Below are positions 36,201-43,567 of a DNA stretch of 64,000 nt, in pieces; the first letter of the stretch is position 1; each line of letters opens with the position of its first letter. Under the pieces are notes generated by a model that saw only the letters and a list, made by a program, of their open reading frames with translations, was not told the DNA's origin and made no database searches. A program made the position numbers and the translations under genes. Location of the stretch: positions 310,001-374,000 of the forward strand of contig CAXXKP010000009.1 in the NCBI GenBank assembly GCA_963663665.2, written 5' to 3'. The DNA comes from SABI01 sp963663665. GTDB taxonomy: Bacteria; Spirochaetota; Spirochaetia; Sphaerochaetales; Sphaerochaetaceae.

Positions 36201-36484
36201 CTGGAAAAGATCATGCTTTCTGGCGAACCGAAAAGGAAATAGAGACTACATATAATCCAGATGCAGACTCTTCTACAGATGGTCGCGAACCTATTAAGAC
36301 TATAGCCATTGAACGCAGACGAGAAAATTTTGAGGAAGTAGAACTATCTTGGACAGAATCTATCGCACAAAGACAAGCCAAACGTTGTCTCAGATGCGAT
36401 TATGGGAAACAAGTAAAGCCCCCTATACCTATCCATTCGGACGGAGTGATAAAGCATCAGAAGGAGGAGAATTCCTATGTATGA
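33275..36484 (+). CDS. hydB: Hydrogenase subunit HydB fused to a GltD/NfnB-like NADPH oxidoreductase
   Basis: 1069 residues. (1) About 20-110: thioredoxin-like [2Fe-2S] domain (CSGGGCIASG, GCMGPCSKG). (2) About 120-545: NuoF-like FMN/NAD(H) module (GRGGAGFPTWKKWEF, CNADEGDPGAFMDRS) and its 4Fe-4S motif ESCGKCTPCRVGTKRM. (3) From about 570: a GltD-type module with CQSSCPAHVDIPGF and CARVCFHTCEENCQRASID, an FAD site IIGAGPAGLSCAYFLARLG and a second dinucleotide site VIVIGGGNAAIDAARTALRLG followed by YRRSREEMPA. HydB normally ends after part 2 or with a ferredoxin domain. The fusion adds a probable NADPH site, as in NfnB and glutamate synthase. It overlaps hydA by 8 bases. Confidence 0.9.
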   Translation: MNTNTKLNSLQELEAFQKKLHNSMKGKKDIRIIRICSGGGCIASGSQELAEKLTGLLGKESSGKPIEIKKTGCMGPCSKGTVLWLEPWKILLESCNKAHATEILRLIQLLESKKSLSPQEIASFPFSIVHQGESLFIARQKKIVLKNCGVIDPLSIQEAIGAEVYLSFARLLTHKTPAEKILEELNISTLRGRGGAGFPTWKKWEFTRNAPGKVKYVLCNADEGDPGAFMDRSLLEGDPHSIIEGMLCAAYTIGASQGYVYVRAEYPLAIARLQKALEQARELGLLGKNILSTDFSFDLEIRKGSGAFVCGEETALIHSIEGGRGEPRPRPPFPAIKGLWNKPTVLNNVETYVNVSRIIEMGGEAFATIGIPESRGTKVFALAGAIQNTGLVEVPIGTPLGDLIYDIGGGIKGGRPFKAAQIGGPSGGCIPKEHLNVPLDYESLKKLGAIMGSGGMVVMDDTSCMVDVARYFLEFVQDESCGKCTPCRVGTKRMLEILERICNGEGRNGDIERLIKLGEQIEDTALCGLGQTAPNPVLSTIRHFREEYEAHIRDHHCTAGVCTGLVRASCQSSCPAHVDIPGFVALVGEGRYAEALRLHREKNPFAAVCARVCFHTCEENCQRASIDDPVAIRAIKRFLVDQEVTIQLPEIRENEKNASRKIAIIGAGPAGLSCAYFLARLGYRPTIFEKSIRPGGMLTQTIPAYRLPRETLAREIRMIEHMGVDIIMGKSLGVDFTFTSLKEEGFDAIFTSIGAPDSLSMGLPGESCIGVVQAIPFLQEYNIRGSVRTGKHVIVIGGGNAAIDAARTALRLGAEQVQIIYRRSREEMPAYEEEVEEAVHEGIKIDCLTQPIEIISNVEGRVSGLRCMGMRLGSFDESGRRSPVAESEETFLLETDHIIMAIGQRIDAQTLRNHESPYAINLNLNSRGFILADPVTGITSDSMIFAGGDCVEGPSSVVKAIASGERGAVGIDLLLTGKDHAFWRTEKEIETTYNPDADSSTDGREPIKTIAIERRRENFEEVELSWTESIAQRQAKRCLRCDYGKQVKPPIPIHSDGVIKHQKEENSYV

Positions 36485-38249
36485 AATAACTATTGATAAT
36501 CAGAATCTTACAGTTGATGATAATTTAACAATCCTCCAAGCTGCACATCTTGCAGGGATCACCATTCCTACCCTCTGCTTTCTAGAATGTCATGAAGGAA
36601 TTGGAGCCTGCAGAGTCTGTGTAGTCGAAGTGGAAGGGGCTCCCCATCTTATGGCATCCTGTACAACACCAGTGAGAGATGGTATGAATATTCTCACACA
36701 TTCAAAGCGAGTTAGAGACGCAAGAAAGACGGTGGTGAGCCTTTTGTTGAGTGAGCATCAAGGCGATTGTCAGACCTGCGAACGTAATGATGATTGTGAA
36801 TTGAAGAATCTTGCAAAAAAACTTGGAATCGATTCACAAGAGTTTACTCAAGATGCCAGAAGTGCAGAATTAGATACCTCAACTGTAGCTCTCATTAGAG
36901 ATCCTGGCAAATGTATCAAATGCAGAAGGTGTGTAACAGTTTGTAATGATGTTCAAGGGGTTCATGCTCTTTTCCCTCAATACAGAGGATATGCATCAAC
37001 GATTGGGCCAGCTTTCTCCCTCCCATTGGATTCGGTAGCATGCGTTCAATGTGGTCAGTGCGCTGCCGTTTGTCCTGTAGGAGCGATAGTAGAAAAGTCA
37101 CAAATCCAGCAGGTGTGGGAAGTACTCGAAGACCCAGAACTTCACGTTGTTGTACAAACAGCCCCAGCAATCCGCGCTGCACTGGGAGAACTCTTTGACT
37201 TACCACCAGGGACTTTGGTAACAGGAGCGATGGTAACTGCCCTCAGACGATTAGGATTTGATAAAGTGTTCGATACAAATTTCACTGCAGACCTTACGAT
37301 CATGGAGGAAGGAACAGAACTTCTTATGCGACTAAAAAAGCGGTATGAACTGCACGAAAAGACTTCTCTCCCACAACTTTCTAGCTGCTCACCAGGATGG
37401 GTTAAGTTTGCTGAGTATTATTACCCACAGTTTATTCCCAATCTTTCTACAGCAAAATCACCTCAACAGATGTTTGGTGCGATTGCAAAAACCTATTATG
37501 CAACAAAAGCAGAGATAGACCCTTCTAAGATACGAGTTGTCTCCGTGATGCCATGTACTGCAAAAAAATTTGAAGCCTCCAGAAAAGAGATGAATGACAG
37601 CGGTTTTCAGGATGTAGATTTTGTCCTCACCACTAGAGAACTCGGTAGAATGATCAAGATGGCAGGTCTTGATCTTAAGGAACTACCAGATAGTGATATG
37701 GATGCACCACTTGGGATCTCGACGGGAGCTGCAGACATTTTCGCTAATACAGGCGGAGTCATGGAAGCAGCACTGAGGACAGTATATGCTGTTGTCACTG
37801 GCAGAATTCTCCCGATGGAAGACCTCCATATTCATGCAATCGGAGGATTAGAAGGCATCAAAAAAACATCAGTTCATATTGAAGGAACTGTAAAAGAGTG
37901 GGACTTCCTCGAAGGTGTAGATGTACATGTAGCAGTTGCTCATGGACTCAGCAATGCAGCTAAGATCTTAGACAGCATCGAAGAAGGAACGGAAGAACTT
38001 CATTTCGTCGAACTCATGGCTTGCCCTGGAGGGTGTATAGGAGGTGGAGGACAACCAAGATTCACGACCAATGCTATTCGAGAAGCTCGTATGAAGGCAA
38101 TTTTCAAAGAAGATGAAGGGAAAACGATGCGGCAATCCCATGAGAACCCTGAGGTTGAACAATTATATAAAGAATTCCTAAAACAACCTTTGGGAAAGAT
38201 ATCACATCACCTTCTCCACACAACATATGTTGACCGCAATCCATTTTAA
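36477..38249 (+). CDS. hydA: [FeFe] hydrogenase catalytic subunit HydA
   Basis: 590 residues. The N-terminal [2Fe-2S] domain has CHEGIGACRVCVVEVEG. A His-Cys3 cluster (HQGDCQTCERNDDC) and two 4Fe-4S motifs (CIKCRRCVTVC near 146, CVQCGQCAAVC near 190) come next. The H-cluster domain has L1 SSCSPGW (about 303), L2 MPCTAKKFE (about 358) and L3 ELMACPGGCIGGGG (about 512). L1 has Ser at the second of the two cysteines of the textbook TSCCPGW. With HydB and HydC it should couple H2 and pyridine nucleotides, possibly with ferredoxin by electron bifurcation. The maturases HydE, HydF and HydG are not in this window. Confidence 0.95.
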   Translation: MYEITIDNQNLTVDDNLTILQAAHLAGITIPTLCFLECHEGIGACRVCVVEVEGAPHLMASCTTPVRDGMNILTHSKRVRDARKTVVSLLLSEHQGDCQTCERNDDCELKNLAKKLGIDSQEFTQDARSAELDTSTVALIRDPGKCIKCRRCVTVCNDVQGVHALFPQYRGYASTIGPAFSLPLDSVACVQCGQCAAVCPVGAIVEKSQIQQVWEVLEDPELHVVVQTAPAIRAALGELFDLPPGTLVTGAMVTALRRLGFDKVFDTNFTADLTIMEEGTELLMRLKKRYELHEKTSLPQLSSCSPGWVKFAEYYYPQFIPNLSTAKSPQQMFGAIAKTYYATKAEIDPSKIRVVSVMPCTAKKFEASRKEMNDSGFQDVDFVLTTRELGRMIKMAGLDLKELPDSDMDAPLGISTGAADIFANTGGVMEAALRTVYAVVTGRILPMEDLHIHAIGGLEGIKKTSVHIEGTVKEWDFLEGVDVHVAVAHGLSNAAKILDSIEEGTEELHFVELMACPGGCIGGGGQPRFTTNAIREARMKAIFKEDEGKTMRQSHENPEVEQLYKEFLKQPLGKISHHLLHTTYVDRNPF

Positions 38250-38258
38250 TCATCCGAC

Positions 38259-38299
38259 ATCAGCTCAGTTGTCCCAATAGACCTGGGCTGATTTTTATT
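38259..38299 (+). terminator. Rho-independent terminator of the hydCBA operon
   Basis: ATCAGCTCAG (38259-38268) pairs with CTGGGCTGAT (38283-38292), with one G-T pair, followed by TTTTATT. It lies 10 bases after the hydA stop. Confidence 0.8.
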
Positions 38300-38473
38300 C
38301 ACTCACATATCTCACCTCTCGTAATATGAAGAGATACTATTTTTCTCATCTAAAAAATACATTTTTATTTTCAACAACTTGATCTCACTGCAAATGCAAG
38401 AAATATTTTTTTTCTTACAACTATCTTTGGATTTAGCTTCTAACTTTTTAGAAAAATTCTCTAAGAAAATCTC

Positions 38474-38503
38474 TTGACATTATACACATATGTGCATTAC
38501 TAT
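38474..38503 (+). promoter_or_regulatory. Promoter with internal palindrome before the UPF0251 gene
   Basis: TTGACA (38474-38479), an 18-base spacer and TACTAT (38498-38503). The spacer holds the perfect palindrome CACATATGTG (38485-38494), extended imperfectly to 38482-38497. A repressor bound here would block RNA polymerase. The UPF0251 protein encoded next has a helix-turn-helix and may be autoregulatory. That link is inference. Confidence 0.55.
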
Positions 38504-38525
38504 AAGGTAAGAATAAGGATAGATT

Positions 38526-38981
38526 ATGTCACGACCAAAAAAAGAACGAATTGTTTACCAGCCTCCATTATACGCAGATTTTAAACCTCAAGGTATACAC
38601 AGACGGGATTTAGAACCCCTTTGTCTAGCTCTGGACGAGTTTGAAGCTATTAGATTAGCTGATTATCAAGGTATGGAGCACACAGAAGCTGCTTTGGAGA
38701 TGGAAATATCGCGTTCGACTTTTACCAGATTGATTGAAGGAGCTAGAAAAAAAATGGCTCAATTCCTTGTTGAAGGGAAACATCTTCATATAGAAGGTGG
38801 AAACATCCATTTCAATGGGAATGTGATTCGTTGTCAAGATTGTGGACATATGTTCAAAATTGGGTTTGAATCAAAACTCAATACATGTCCATCTTGCGGA
38901 TCAGAGAATCTGATAGATTTGGCCGGGGGATTCGGCCACGGAAAATGTTGCCGTGAACATGGTCATCGAGACAGGAGGTAG
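38526..38981 (+). CDS. UPF0251 (DUF134) DNA-binding/zinc-ribbon protein
   Basis: 151 residues. The N-terminal half has the family pattern SRPKKERIVYQPP, LALDEFEAIRLADYQGMEHT and a sigma-like helix-turn-helix AALEMEISRSTFTRLIEGARKKM. The C-terminal half has two CxxC pairs, RCQDCGHMF and TCPSCGSEN, then a His/Cys-rich tail (HGKCCREHGH) able to bind metal. It leads the metallocluster operon and is its likely regulator. AAGGA precedes the ATG. Confidence 0.88.
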   Translation: MSRPKKERIVYQPPLYADFKPQGIHRRDLEPLCLALDEFEAIRLADYQGMEHTEAALEMEISRSTFTRLIEGARKKMAQFLVEGKHLHIEGGNIHFNGNVIRCQDCGHMFKIGFESKLNTCPSCGSENLIDLAGGFGHGKCCREHGHRDRR

Positions 38982-38985
38982 TAAT

Positions 38986-39303
38986 ATGCCAAGAGGTGAT
39001 GGTAGTGGTCCAGCTGGTATGGGTCCAATGACAGGCAGAGCAGCAGGCTTCTGCAATGGTGCTAATAGTGCAGGATATTTAAACGTTGGTGGATACACTC
39101 GTGGAATGCATAGTGGTTTTGGAAGAGGATTCCATAGTGTTTCACGTGGTGCAGGTCTTGGAAGAGGATTGAATTCTGCGTATACAGCCCCAGTTTATTC
39201 AAAGGAGACCGAAAAAAGATCTCTTGAGAATGAGGTTGGGTATCTGAAAAATCAGCTCAAGACACTCGAAGATCGTCTTGCTGCGATGCAGGAAGATAAG
39301 TAA
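38986..39303 (+). CDS. DUF5320-type small protein
   Basis: 105 residues from the ATG at 38986, preceded by AGGAGG; a longer frame overlapping the upstream gene is not supported. It has the typical N-terminus MPRGDGSGPAGMGPMTGRAAG with GFC, a Gly-rich middle and a C-terminal coiled coil (LENEVGYLKNQLKTLEDRL). DUF5320 proteins recur beside MinD/NifX-type clusters in anaerobes. Their function is unknown. Confidence 0.82.
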   Translation: MPRGDGSGPAGMGPMTGRAAGFCNGANSAGYLNVGGYTRGMHSGFGRGFHSVSRGAGLGRGLNSAYTAPVYSKETEKRSLENEVGYLKNQLKTLEDRLAAMQEDK

Positions 39304-39312
39304 CTCAATCTA

Positions 39313-39334
39313 GGGCGATTACTAATAATCGCCC
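39313..39334 (+). other. Perfect hairpin between the DUF5320 and zinc-ribbon genes
   Basis: GGGCGATT (39313-39320) and AATCGCCC (39327-39334) form an 8-bp stem with a 6-base loop. Only TGATT follows, so it is a weak terminator at best. It may be an attenuator or a stabilising mRNA structure inside the operon. Confidence 0.5.
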
Positions 39335-39358
39335 TGATTCATTGTATTGGAGAACAAT

Positions 39359-39562
39359 ATGTCAGTAGGTAGTGGAAACAATTCTTCTAGTGGAGGTCGT
39401 GGACGAAATAATGGTGGAGGATTTGGTAATGGTGGAAACTGTGTATGTGCAGCATGTGGTCATACAATTCCTCACCAAAGAGGTGTCAAATGCACCGATT
39501 TAAAATGCCCTATATGCGGCAAGACTATGGTGAGGGATGAACTTCTCCAAAAGAAAAAATAA
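39359..39562 (+). CDS. Small zinc-ribbon protein
   Basis: 67 residues from the ATG at 39359 (GGAG 6 bases upstream). A Gly/Asn-rich N-terminus precedes a four-cysteine metal site (CAACGHTIPHQRGVKC and CPICGKTMVRDE). Proteins of this type accompany DUF5320 and NifX-like genes in anaerobes. The fold is a rubredoxin/zinc-ribbon-like knuckle. The exact role is unknown. Confidence 0.7.
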   Translation: MSVGSGNNSSSGGRGRNNGGGFGNGGNCVCAACGHTIPHQRGVKCTDLKCPICGKTMVRDELLQKKK

Positions 39563-39686
39563 CTATCCCACCTTACATGTTCAAAAAAAAGAACCTAGAT
39601 ACCCAGATGTTTGAATCCTTAAGAATAGACTCGACTTTAAGCTAGCGTATCTAAATAGGTTTGAATCACATAACAGGAACAAAGAA

Positions 39687-40562
39687 ATGAAAATAGCAAT
39701 TGCCAGTGGAAAAGGCGGAACAGGAAAGACTACCCTATCCACAAACTTAGCATCATACATAGCAGAAAAAGAGATATGTGTATTATCAGATTTGGATGTT
39801 GAAGAACCAAATTCAGGTCTTTTCATCAAGGCTGATCTTATACTTTCAGAAGATAAATTCAAAATGATTCCCGAATGGAATAGTAGTACGTGTGAACTCT
39901 CTGGCAATTGTCAGGCTGTATGCAACTTTAATGCAATCCTTAAAATGGGTAAGACTGTCATGGTTTTCCCTGAACTTTGTCATGGATGCTATGCTTGTTC
40001 CGAACTTTGTCCAACGAATTCTCTTCCTATGAAAGAGAAAAAAATGGGTGAATTAAAATTATATAGAGCAGGGAATCTTAATTTTATTGAGAGCAGACTC
40101 ACAATTGGTGAAGAACAAGCTGTTCCTTTAATCAAACAAACACTTGATTTTGTTGAAAAAAGATTTCCAGAAAATACGATTAAAATATTTGATTCTCCTC
40201 CAGGAACCTCATGTCCTGTAATTGAAGCTACTCGTGATGCTGATCTCATAATATTGATAACAGAACCGACCCCATTTGGATTACACGATCTGAGCCTTGC
40301 GGTCGAGACTGTAAGAAAGTTAAATAAACCTTTCGTCGTAGTAATAAACAGGCATGGAATTGGAAATAATAGTGTTGAACAATACTGCATGGATGAACAT
40401 ATAGCAATAATTGCTTCTATCCCAAATGATAGATTAATTGCAGAAACCTACTCAAAAGGAGAACTTTTATATCCTACAATTCCTTCAGTAAAAAAAGCAG
40501 TGAAATCAATAAGCGACTATATTAAAAATTTTCACACTCAAATTAAGGGACAAGTACAATGA
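39687..40562 (+). CDS. MinD/Mrp-family ATPase with inserted 4Fe-4S ferredoxin domain (first copy)
   Basis: 291 residues. A deviant Walker A site IASGKGGTGKTTLSTNLA opens the protein. A ferredoxin insert at about 70-115 carries CELSGNCQAVCNFNAI and CHGCYACSELCPTNSL, the first motif having lost canonical CxxCxxC spacing. Walker A' and Walker B regions follow (IKIFDSPPGTSCPVIE, then VVVINRHGIGN). These ATPases, paired as here, occur in the orange-protein (ORP) operons of Desulfovibrio and in NifX clusters, where they are thought to handle metal clusters. Its stop overlaps the next start by 4 bases. Confidence 0.88.
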   Translation: MKIAIASGKGGTGKTTLSTNLASYIAEKEICVLSDLDVEEPNSGLFIKADLILSEDKFKMIPEWNSSTCELSGNCQAVCNFNAILKMGKTVMVFPELCHGCYACSELCPTNSLPMKEKKMGELKLYRAGNLNFIESRLTIGEEQAVPLIKQTLDFVEKRFPENTIKIFDSPPGTSCPVIEATRDADLIILITEPTPFGLHDLSLAVETVRKLNKPFVVVINRHGIGNNSVEQYCMDEHIAIIASIPNDRLIAETYSKGELLYPTIPSVKKAVKSISDYIKNFHTQIKGQVQ

Positions 40563-41443
40563 AAGAGATAGTGGTAATTTCAGGGAAAGGGGGAACTGGC
40601 AAGACTTCAATTACAGCATCGTTTGCCTATCTTGGTGGCGAAGATATAATTGTAGCTGATTGTGATGTAGATGCAGCTGATATGCATTTACTGATGGCTC
40701 CAGATTTTGCTCATCCCCAAGACTTCTATAGCGGAGAACTCTGTGTGATTAATCAAGATTTGTGCATAGGATGCGGGAAATGTAAAAAAGTGTGCAAGTT
40801 TGATGCTATTTCAATAATAGAGGGCAAGTACATTGTTGACCCAATCGGATGTGAAGGCTGTGGATACTGTGCTCGTATCTGTCCAAGCCAGGCAATTACA
40901 ACAGTAGAACCAAAAGTGGGTAATGTGTATAGCTCTCATATTCGCACAGGATCAACAATGGTTCATGCCAGATTAGATATTGGTGCTGACAACTCGGGAA
41001 AACTTGTTGCTCGGGTAAAAAATAAAGCGAAGGACTTAGCAGAAGAACAACACAAAAAGAGTGTACTAGCTGATGGTTCCCCAGGTATTGGGTGTCCAGT
41101 AGTCTCTTCTCTTTCTGGTGCTTCTTTTGTTGTTCTTGTTACTGAACCTACCGTATCAGGGGTACATGATCTTAAAAGAGTATATGAACTCGTAAAGAAA
41201 TTTTCTATTAAAGCAGGCTGTATTATAAACAAAGCGGATTTAAATAAAGAGATGGTAGAAAACATTAAGAAATTTCTTAAAGCGGAAGATATAGAACTGC
41301 TCAGTGAAATCCCGTATGACGAGAAGTTCACAGCAGCAATGACTAATGGGAAAACTGTTGTTGAATACGATGAACGATTAGGTAAAATCATCAGCGAAAG
41401 CTGGGAAAAAATAAAAGATATTGTAGAAATACAAAGGAGTTAA
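40559..41443 (+). CDS. MinD/Mrp-family ATPase with inserted 4Fe-4S ferredoxin domain (second copy)
   Basis: 294 residues, related to the preceding gene. The P-loop is ISGKGGTGKTSITASFA. The ferredoxin insert is canonical (CIGCGKCKKVCKFDAI and CEGCGYCARICPSQAI), so it should bind two 4Fe-4S clusters. Then come SPGIGCPVVSSLSGA and CIINKADLN. The two ATPases probably form a heterodimer. They overlap by 4 bases (ATGA). Confidence 0.9.
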   Translation: MKEIVVISGKGGTGKTSITASFAYLGGEDIIVADCDVDAADMHLLMAPDFAHPQDFYSGELCVINQDLCIGCGKCKKVCKFDAISIIEGKYIVDPIGCEGCGYCARICPSQAITTVEPKVGNVYSSHIRTGSTMVHARLDIGADNSGKLVARVKNKAKDLAEEQHKKSVLADGSPGIGCPVVSSLSGASFVVLVTEPTVSGVHDLKRVYELVKKFSIKAGCIINKADLNKEMVENIKKFLKAEDIELLSEIPYDEKFTAAMTNGKTVVEYDERLGKIISESWEKIKDIVEIQRS

Positions 41444-41444
41444 C

Positions 41445-41783
41445 ATGAAAATAGTATTTACTGCCAAAGGGACGAGTATGGATTCTCCAATGGATTCAAG
41501 GTTTGGAAGAACAGAATTTTTTGTAATTTACGATGAAGAAACAAAGAATGTGGAATCCTATGATAACAGAGCAATCGAAGGGGAAGCTCATGGAGCTGGA
41601 CCAAAAACAGCACAAAAATTAGCTGAATATGGGGCTCAAGTTCTTATAACAGGAAATGGCCCTGGGGGAAATGCAGCAGCTGTACTGAAAACAACAGGAA
41701 TAGAAGTGTATATTGGTGCTGGAGATTTGACGGTACAAACTGCATATGATGCCTATAAAAATGGCACACTAAAAAAAGCGTAG
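41445..41783 (+). CDS. NifX/NafY-like (dinitrogenase Fe-Mo cofactor) family protein, ORP-like
   Basis: 112 residues matching the short dinitrogenase iron-molybdenum cofactor family: DSPMDSRFGRTEFFVIYD, GPKTAQKLAEYGAQVLITG, GPGGNAAAVLKTTGIEVYIG. The family includes the Mo-Cu orange protein and NifX/NifB-associated carriers. No nitrogenase genes are present here, so it is more likely an ORP-like cluster carrier. AAGGAG precedes the ATG, immediately after the second ATPase. Confidence 0.88.
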   Translation: MKIVFTAKGTSMDSPMDSRFGRTEFFVIYDEETKNVESYDNRAIEGEAHGAGPKTAQKLAEYGAQVLITGNGPGGNAAAVLKTTGIEVYIGAGDLTVQTAYDAYKNGTLKKA

Positions 41784-41798
41784 GAAAAATCTTAATTT

Positions 41799-42197
41799 AT
41801 GGAAAAGTTTATCACCGCTTATGCTACGGACGATGGCCTGTCTTTTATAAACAGACATTTTGGAGATGCAAATTTCTATGATATTTACGAAATATCGACT
41901 AAGGAAGCAAAACTCCTCAAAAGAATAGAAAACAATACAGAAGAAGACTCTGATGAAGAGATACATGGAAATCCTATTAAGGCTCAAAGTATTACAAGCA
42001 TTTTACTAGAAGAAGGAGTATTGATGGTAGTTTCCCGTGTCTTTGGTCCAAATCTTAAAAGGATCAAAAAGAAGTTTCTCTGTGTCATACAAAAAGAGGG
42101 CAATATAGAAGAGAGCCTGGAAAATATGAAAGATAATTTTCCTCTACTTCTTGAAGAATGGTCAAAGATGGAAGAGCGAAATTTCATCAAATTATAG
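41799..42197 (+). CDS. Divergent NifX/NifB-associated family protein
   Basis: 132 residues. ITAYATDDGLSFINRHFGDANFYDIYEIS is a recognisable version of the family's SRFGxAxxFxIYD start, and LEEGVLMVVSRVFGPNLKRIKK replaces the usual GAEVLITGxxGPNA. It is a more diverged second copy beside the canonical one. The ribosome site is weak (TAGGAA, 12 bases before the ATG). A cluster-binding role is inferred. Confidence 0.72.
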   Translation: MEKFITAYATDDGLSFINRHFGDANFYDIYEISTKEAKLLKRIENNTEEDSDEEIHGNPIKAQSITSILLEEGVLMVVSRVFGPNLKRIKKKFLCVIQKEGNIEESLENMKDNFPLLLEEWSKMEERNFIKL

Positions 42198-42212
42198 AGG
42201 AGATTGTACGTA

Positions 42213-43565
42213 ATGAATTCATATGAAATAGCTGTTATCGGCGGTGGCCCCGCTGGAATAACCCTTGCAAAAATATTAGGTAAAACATTTAAAACCGCAA
42301 TAATCAGACCAGAAGATAATAGTATGATTTATTGTGCGATGCCGTATGCTATAGAAGGTTTAGTCAATATTGAAAAAACGTTTAAGAGTGATAGCCTTAT
42401 CACTGACGCTGGTGCAGAACTTGTGAGGAATACCGTCAAAGAAATTGATTTCAAAAACAAGGTTCTTCTTTTTCATGATGGGACCCAAATATCATTTGAA
42501 AAATTGATAATTGCCACTGGCGCAGTACCTTTGATTCCACCAATTCCTGGGAGTACTCTTAAGGGAGTCGGAGTTTTCAAGACACAAGATGATCTTGTTT
42601 GGATTGAAGAACTTGTCGCGAAAGGGTTGAAGAAAGTCGTTGTAGTAGGTGCTGGTGCGATTGGTATTGAACTAGCACAGGCTTTTAGTTATAAAAAAAT
42701 TGCTGTAGATTTGATTGATATGGGTGAATCAGTTCTCCCAAATCTTGTAGACTCTGATATGTCAGTGGGACTTTCTATGGAACTCGAAAAAGAATCAATA
42801 CAGCTCCATCTCAAATCAAAAGTAGTTGAACTTAAGGGCAATAGCCATGTAGAAACGGTTGTTCTCGATAATGGGAACACAATTGAATTTGAACCTGTAC
42901 AAGGAGATCAATATACAGGGATCGTGATATTCGCAGCAGGAATGCGCCCCGAGATATCGCTTGTAAAAAATAGTCCTCTAGAACTTGGAAGAGATGGTAT
43001 TATCATAAATGATAAGATGGAGACTAATGTAAAAGATATCTATGCTGTAGGAGATTGTGTTCAATTCACCAGTGGTATCACTGGGAAGAATATCTCAGGT
43101 AAATTAGCTACAAATGCTGTTCCTATGGCAAAGATTTTAGGATTTAATCTCAAGGGTCAAGAAAGACGCTATTCGGGCTTCTTCAATGGTGCTGCAACAA
43201 AGGTTGGAAAGTTCTTTGTTGGTGGAACAGGCCTTTGTGAGGCAGCAGCAAAAAGCTTAGGTTATGATACTGTCTGTGGATATAGCGAAGTAACAACTAA
43301 ATTCCCAATCATGCCTGAAGCCAAGAAAAAAACGATGAAGATAATAGCAGATAAGTCTTCACATAGAATTTTGGGAGCTCAAATTGTCAGTGGGGAACCT
43401 GTCGTTGGCCGTATTGATCTTCTTACCTTTGCAATACAGAAAGAGAGCACTGTGGAAGAACTTAATGCGTTAAGTTATGCGTCTCAACCTCATCAATCTT
43501 TTTATCCGGCAGCAAATATTGTAGTTCTTGCCACTGAGGATATTAGAAAAAAAATGGGTTGGTAG
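42213..43565 (+). CDS. FAD-dependent pyridine nucleotide-disulfide oxidoreductase (CoA-disulfide reductase/NADH oxidase-like)
   Basis: 450 residues from the ATG at 42213; a TTG at 42204 sits too close to the AGAGGAG site. It has FAD site EIAVIGGGPAGITLAKIL, a conserved Cys in MIYCAMPYAIEG at the position of the redox Cys in NADH oxidase/CoADR/NPSR enzymes, NAD site KVVVVGAGAIGIELAQAF, IYAVGDCVQF and a C-terminal dimerisation domain ending SYASQPHQSFYPAANI. It probably supplies electrons from NAD(P)H to the metallocluster proteins of the same operon or reduces thiols/polysulfide. Confidence 0.88.
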   Translation: MNSYEIAVIGGGPAGITLAKILGKTFKTAIIRPEDNSMIYCAMPYAIEGLVNIEKTFKSDSLITDAGAELVRNTVKEIDFKNKVLLFHDGTQISFEKLIIATGAVPLIPPIPGSTLKGVGVFKTQDDLVWIEELVAKGLKKVVVVGAGAIGIELAQAFSYKKIAVDLIDMGESVLPNLVDSDMSVGLSMELEKESIQLHLKSKVVELKGNSHVETVVLDNGNTIEFEPVQGDQYTGIVIFAAGMRPEISLVKNSPLELGRDGIIINDKMETNVKDIYAVGDCVQFTSGITGKNISGKLATNAVPMAKILGFNLKGQERRYSGFFNGAATKVGKFFVGGTGLCEAAAKSLGYDTVCGYSEVTTKFPIMPEAKKKTMKIIADKSSHRILGAQIVSGEPVVGRIDLLTFAIQKESTVEELNALSYASQPHQSFYPAANIVVLATEDIRKKMGW

Positions 43566-43567
43566 AG

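Noticed and set aside
41445..42197. NifX-like genes taken as evidence of nitrogen fixation
   Set aside because: No nifHDK, nifE/N or nifB radical-SAM gene is present, and the neighbours match ORP-type clusters.
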